Shown one piece after another: positions 62,666-64,000 of a stretch of 64,000 nucleotides of DNA. The stretch is from Candidatus Limnocylindrales bacterium (GTDB taxonomy: Bacteria > Desulfobacterota > Binatia > UBA1149 > CAITLU01), in assembly GCA_035626395.1 (NCBI GenBank), contig DASPNR010000002.1, positions 126,501 through 190,500 on the forward strand. The letters are read 5' to 3'. Position numbers and translations under genes: made by a program. The notes below the pieces were generated by a model. It saw nothing but the letters and a program-made list of their open reading frames with translations, was not told the origin of the DNA and made no database searches. How positions within the stretch are numbered: position 1 is the stretch's first letter; the number at the start of each line of letters is the position of its first letter.

Positions 62666-63927
62666 GGCCGCCTTCACTGATCGTTGCCGCGATGTCGATG
62701 CTGGCTGCGCTCGCTGCCCCAGCCGCTGCCGACGAGCCGCCGGTCGGCACCATCATCACCGGTCAGAACTACCAGGCGTATACCGACCACATCGGCCCAT
62801 CGATCCAGTGGTCATTGGATCGCGGGCTGCGCATCGAGGTCATCGCACCCGAGTATGTTCCGCTCGAGCCCGCGCGGCTCGAGGCCACGCAGAAATACCA
62901 CGCGCAGTGCAAGCTCTCGAAGGACAAGAACAGGGTCGAGAACTACATCGCGGGGCTGCCCTTCCCCTTCGCCGACGAGAAGGATCCGGATGCGGCCGTC
63001 AAGCTGATGTTCAACTACGAGAACCGCATCGTCGTCGACGACCTCGACGTGCGCAATTTTGAATGCGACACAGGGAGCCTCGATCCGAAAAGCGGCCTGC
63101 GCATCGAGCGTCATTTCGTGCTCGGGCACTTCCGGCGCCTCTACTACGTCAGCCGCCTCTACCATGATCCCAAGCCGACGTGGGTGACGCCCGACGGCAT
63201 CCGCTATCGCGAGGTGCTCCATCCGATCCTGGAGCCGTTCGATCTCAAGGGCGTCGGCCTGACCTACAACCGGCACCAGGACCCGTTCCGACAGGACGAC
63301 AGCTGGCTCTACTACCCGCTGCTCAAGCGCGTGCGCAGACTGTCGTCGGCGCAGCGCTCGGACGCGTTGTTCGGCCAGGACGCCGACATCGACAGTTACG
63401 GCGGCTTTGCCGGCAACCCTGCCTGGATGGAATGGCGCCTACTCGGCACGAAGCGCCTTCTGGCGCCGCTGCACACCAGGAACTTTCCCGCCCGATGGGC
63501 CGCCGGCGGCGCGAATTTCCTGTTCGACGACACCTGGGAGATGCGCGACGTCTACGTCATCGAAGGGCGCTCGCGTCTGCCCGAGTACGCGTACTCGCGG
63601 CGCGTGATCTACCTGGACCGGCAGAGCTTCGTCATCGCCTACACCGAGCTGTACGACAAGAAGGGAGCGCTGTGGAAGGCCTGGGTCAATCAATGGAAGA
63701 TCGGCCGCAAGCCCTTCCCTGCCGCCAAGCGCGCCGTCTATGACTACGAGCAGCAGTTCATCCCGGCTCTGAGCATGTTCGACATGCAGCTCGACCACGC
63801 CACGCGCTGTCTGCTGCCCTCGCCATCGATCGCCGGCGAGGAAGGCTGGTACTTCAACTTCGGCGCGGCCGAGGGCACGACCGAGGACGTCTTCCTCATT
63901 TCCAACATCATCGCAGGCGGCCGCTGA
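62662..63927 (+). CDS. DUF1329-type outer-membrane-associated secreted protein
   Basis: 421 residues. Signal peptide (ends PAAADEPP). The remainder follows the DUF1329 pattern: YHAQCKLSKDKNRVENYIAG, LSSAQRSDALFGQDADIDSYGGF, WRLLGTKRLLAPLH, RVIYLDRQSFVIAYTELYDKKGALWKAW. DUF1329 proteins are thought to bind lipids or act at the outer membrane; the mechanism is not established. Coupled to the rhomboid gene by an ATGA overlap. 73 bp of non-coding sequence follow to the window end. Confidence 0.82.
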   Translation: MRPPSLIVAAMSMLAALAAPAAADEPPVGTIITGQNYQAYTDHIGPSIQWSLDRGLRIEVIAPEYVPLEPARLEATQKYHAQCKLSKDKNRVENYIAGLPFPFADEKDPDAAVKLMFNYENRIVVDDLDVRNFECDTGSLDPKSGLRIERHFVLGHFRRLYYVSRLYHDPKPTWVTPDGIRYREVLHPILEPFDLKGVGLTYNRHQDPFRQDDSWLYYPLLKRVRRLSSAQRSDALFGQDADIDSYGGFAGNPAWMEWRLLGTKRLLAPLHTRNFPARWAAGGANFLFDDTWEMRDVYVIEGRSRLPEYAYSRRVIYLDRQSFVIAYTELYDKKGALWKAWVNQWKIGRKPFPAAKRAVYDYEQQFIPALSMFDMQLDHATRCLLPSPSIAGEEGWYFNFGAAEGTTEDVFLISNIIAGGR

Positions 63928-64000
63928 GGCGCCGACGCGCCGAGCGCGACGAGGCGTGCCGCGCGTCGGGCAGCCGCAGCAGTCGTGGGCATCGGGGCAG

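Overview
This is a high-GC bacterial chromosome segment, densely packed, with genes on both strands and many 1-4 bp start/stop overlaps. It mixes ordinary housekeeping genes with an unusual set of secreted, cysteine-rich proteins. Four features suggest a deltaproteobacterium-like or Candidatus Binatota-like lineage: a complete coenzyme F420 pathway, a PQQ quinohaemoprotein alcohol dehydrogenase, secreted proteins with Thr-rich linkers and 'myxo-type' Cys repeats, and a Coq4 homologue. That placement is inference; there is no rRNA in the window and I could run no search.

Layout. 1-6188 (minus): a tightly overlapped run pdxJ > nnr > tsaE-lysC fusion > cimA > cysteine desulfurase (cut by the window edge), covering vitamin B6, NAD(P)HX repair, tRNA t6A, aspartokinase and citramalate/isoleucine entry. 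6855-9941: a large secreted protein with six pre-peptidase-C-terminal-like repeats. 10146-15078: a MaoC-like hydratase, then tilS > ftsH > glmM. 15165-28940: a secretome island holding a hypothetical protein, a three-gene operon (beta-helix protein, pentahaem cytochrome, monohaem protein), two Flp pilins, a very large alpha/beta hydrolase, a thrombospondin-type-3 protein and two paralogous proteins, one ending in EGF/ShK-like modules. 29099-36154: tRNA-Met, meaB, lipB, then a sensor kinase, a degenerate hybrid regulator/kinase and an NtrC-type regulator. 36350-42363: cofG-cofH-cofD-cofE followed without a break by a metallophosphoesterase and a YceI protein. 42763-46032: two envelope or stress proteins, bioB and a phytanoyl-CoA dioxygenase-like enzyme. 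46090-50116: a beta-propeller protein, two tandem RRM RNA-binding proteins, a YadA-head-repeat protein and a membrane protein. 50162-53999: two VOC proteins, a YdeI-like protein, tRNA-Leu and an aldehyde dehydrogenase. 54026-63927: PQQ alcohol dehydrogenase, Coq4, tRNA-Cys, leuB, a [2Fe-2S] protein, a Ddn-like (possibly F420-using) reductase, a class-III aminotransferase, a membrane protein, BolA, a rhomboid protease and a DUF1329-like protein.

How parts fit. cimA, lysC and leuB belong to branched-chain and aspartate-family amino-acid synthesis. The aldehyde dehydrogenase and PQQ dehydrogenase together suggest alcohol > aldehyde > acid oxidation in the periplasm and cytoplasm. F420 made by cofGHDE could serve the Ddn-like protein at 59014-59358.

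The most novel signal is a recurring cysteine module. Ten helical segments with exactly 21 residues between two cysteines occur in five secreted proteins, attached to otherwise unrelated domains: PPC repeats, a beta-helix, haem c domains, an ASH-like Ig domain and an alpha/beta hydrolase. Three of the five form one operon. I know of no description of this module.
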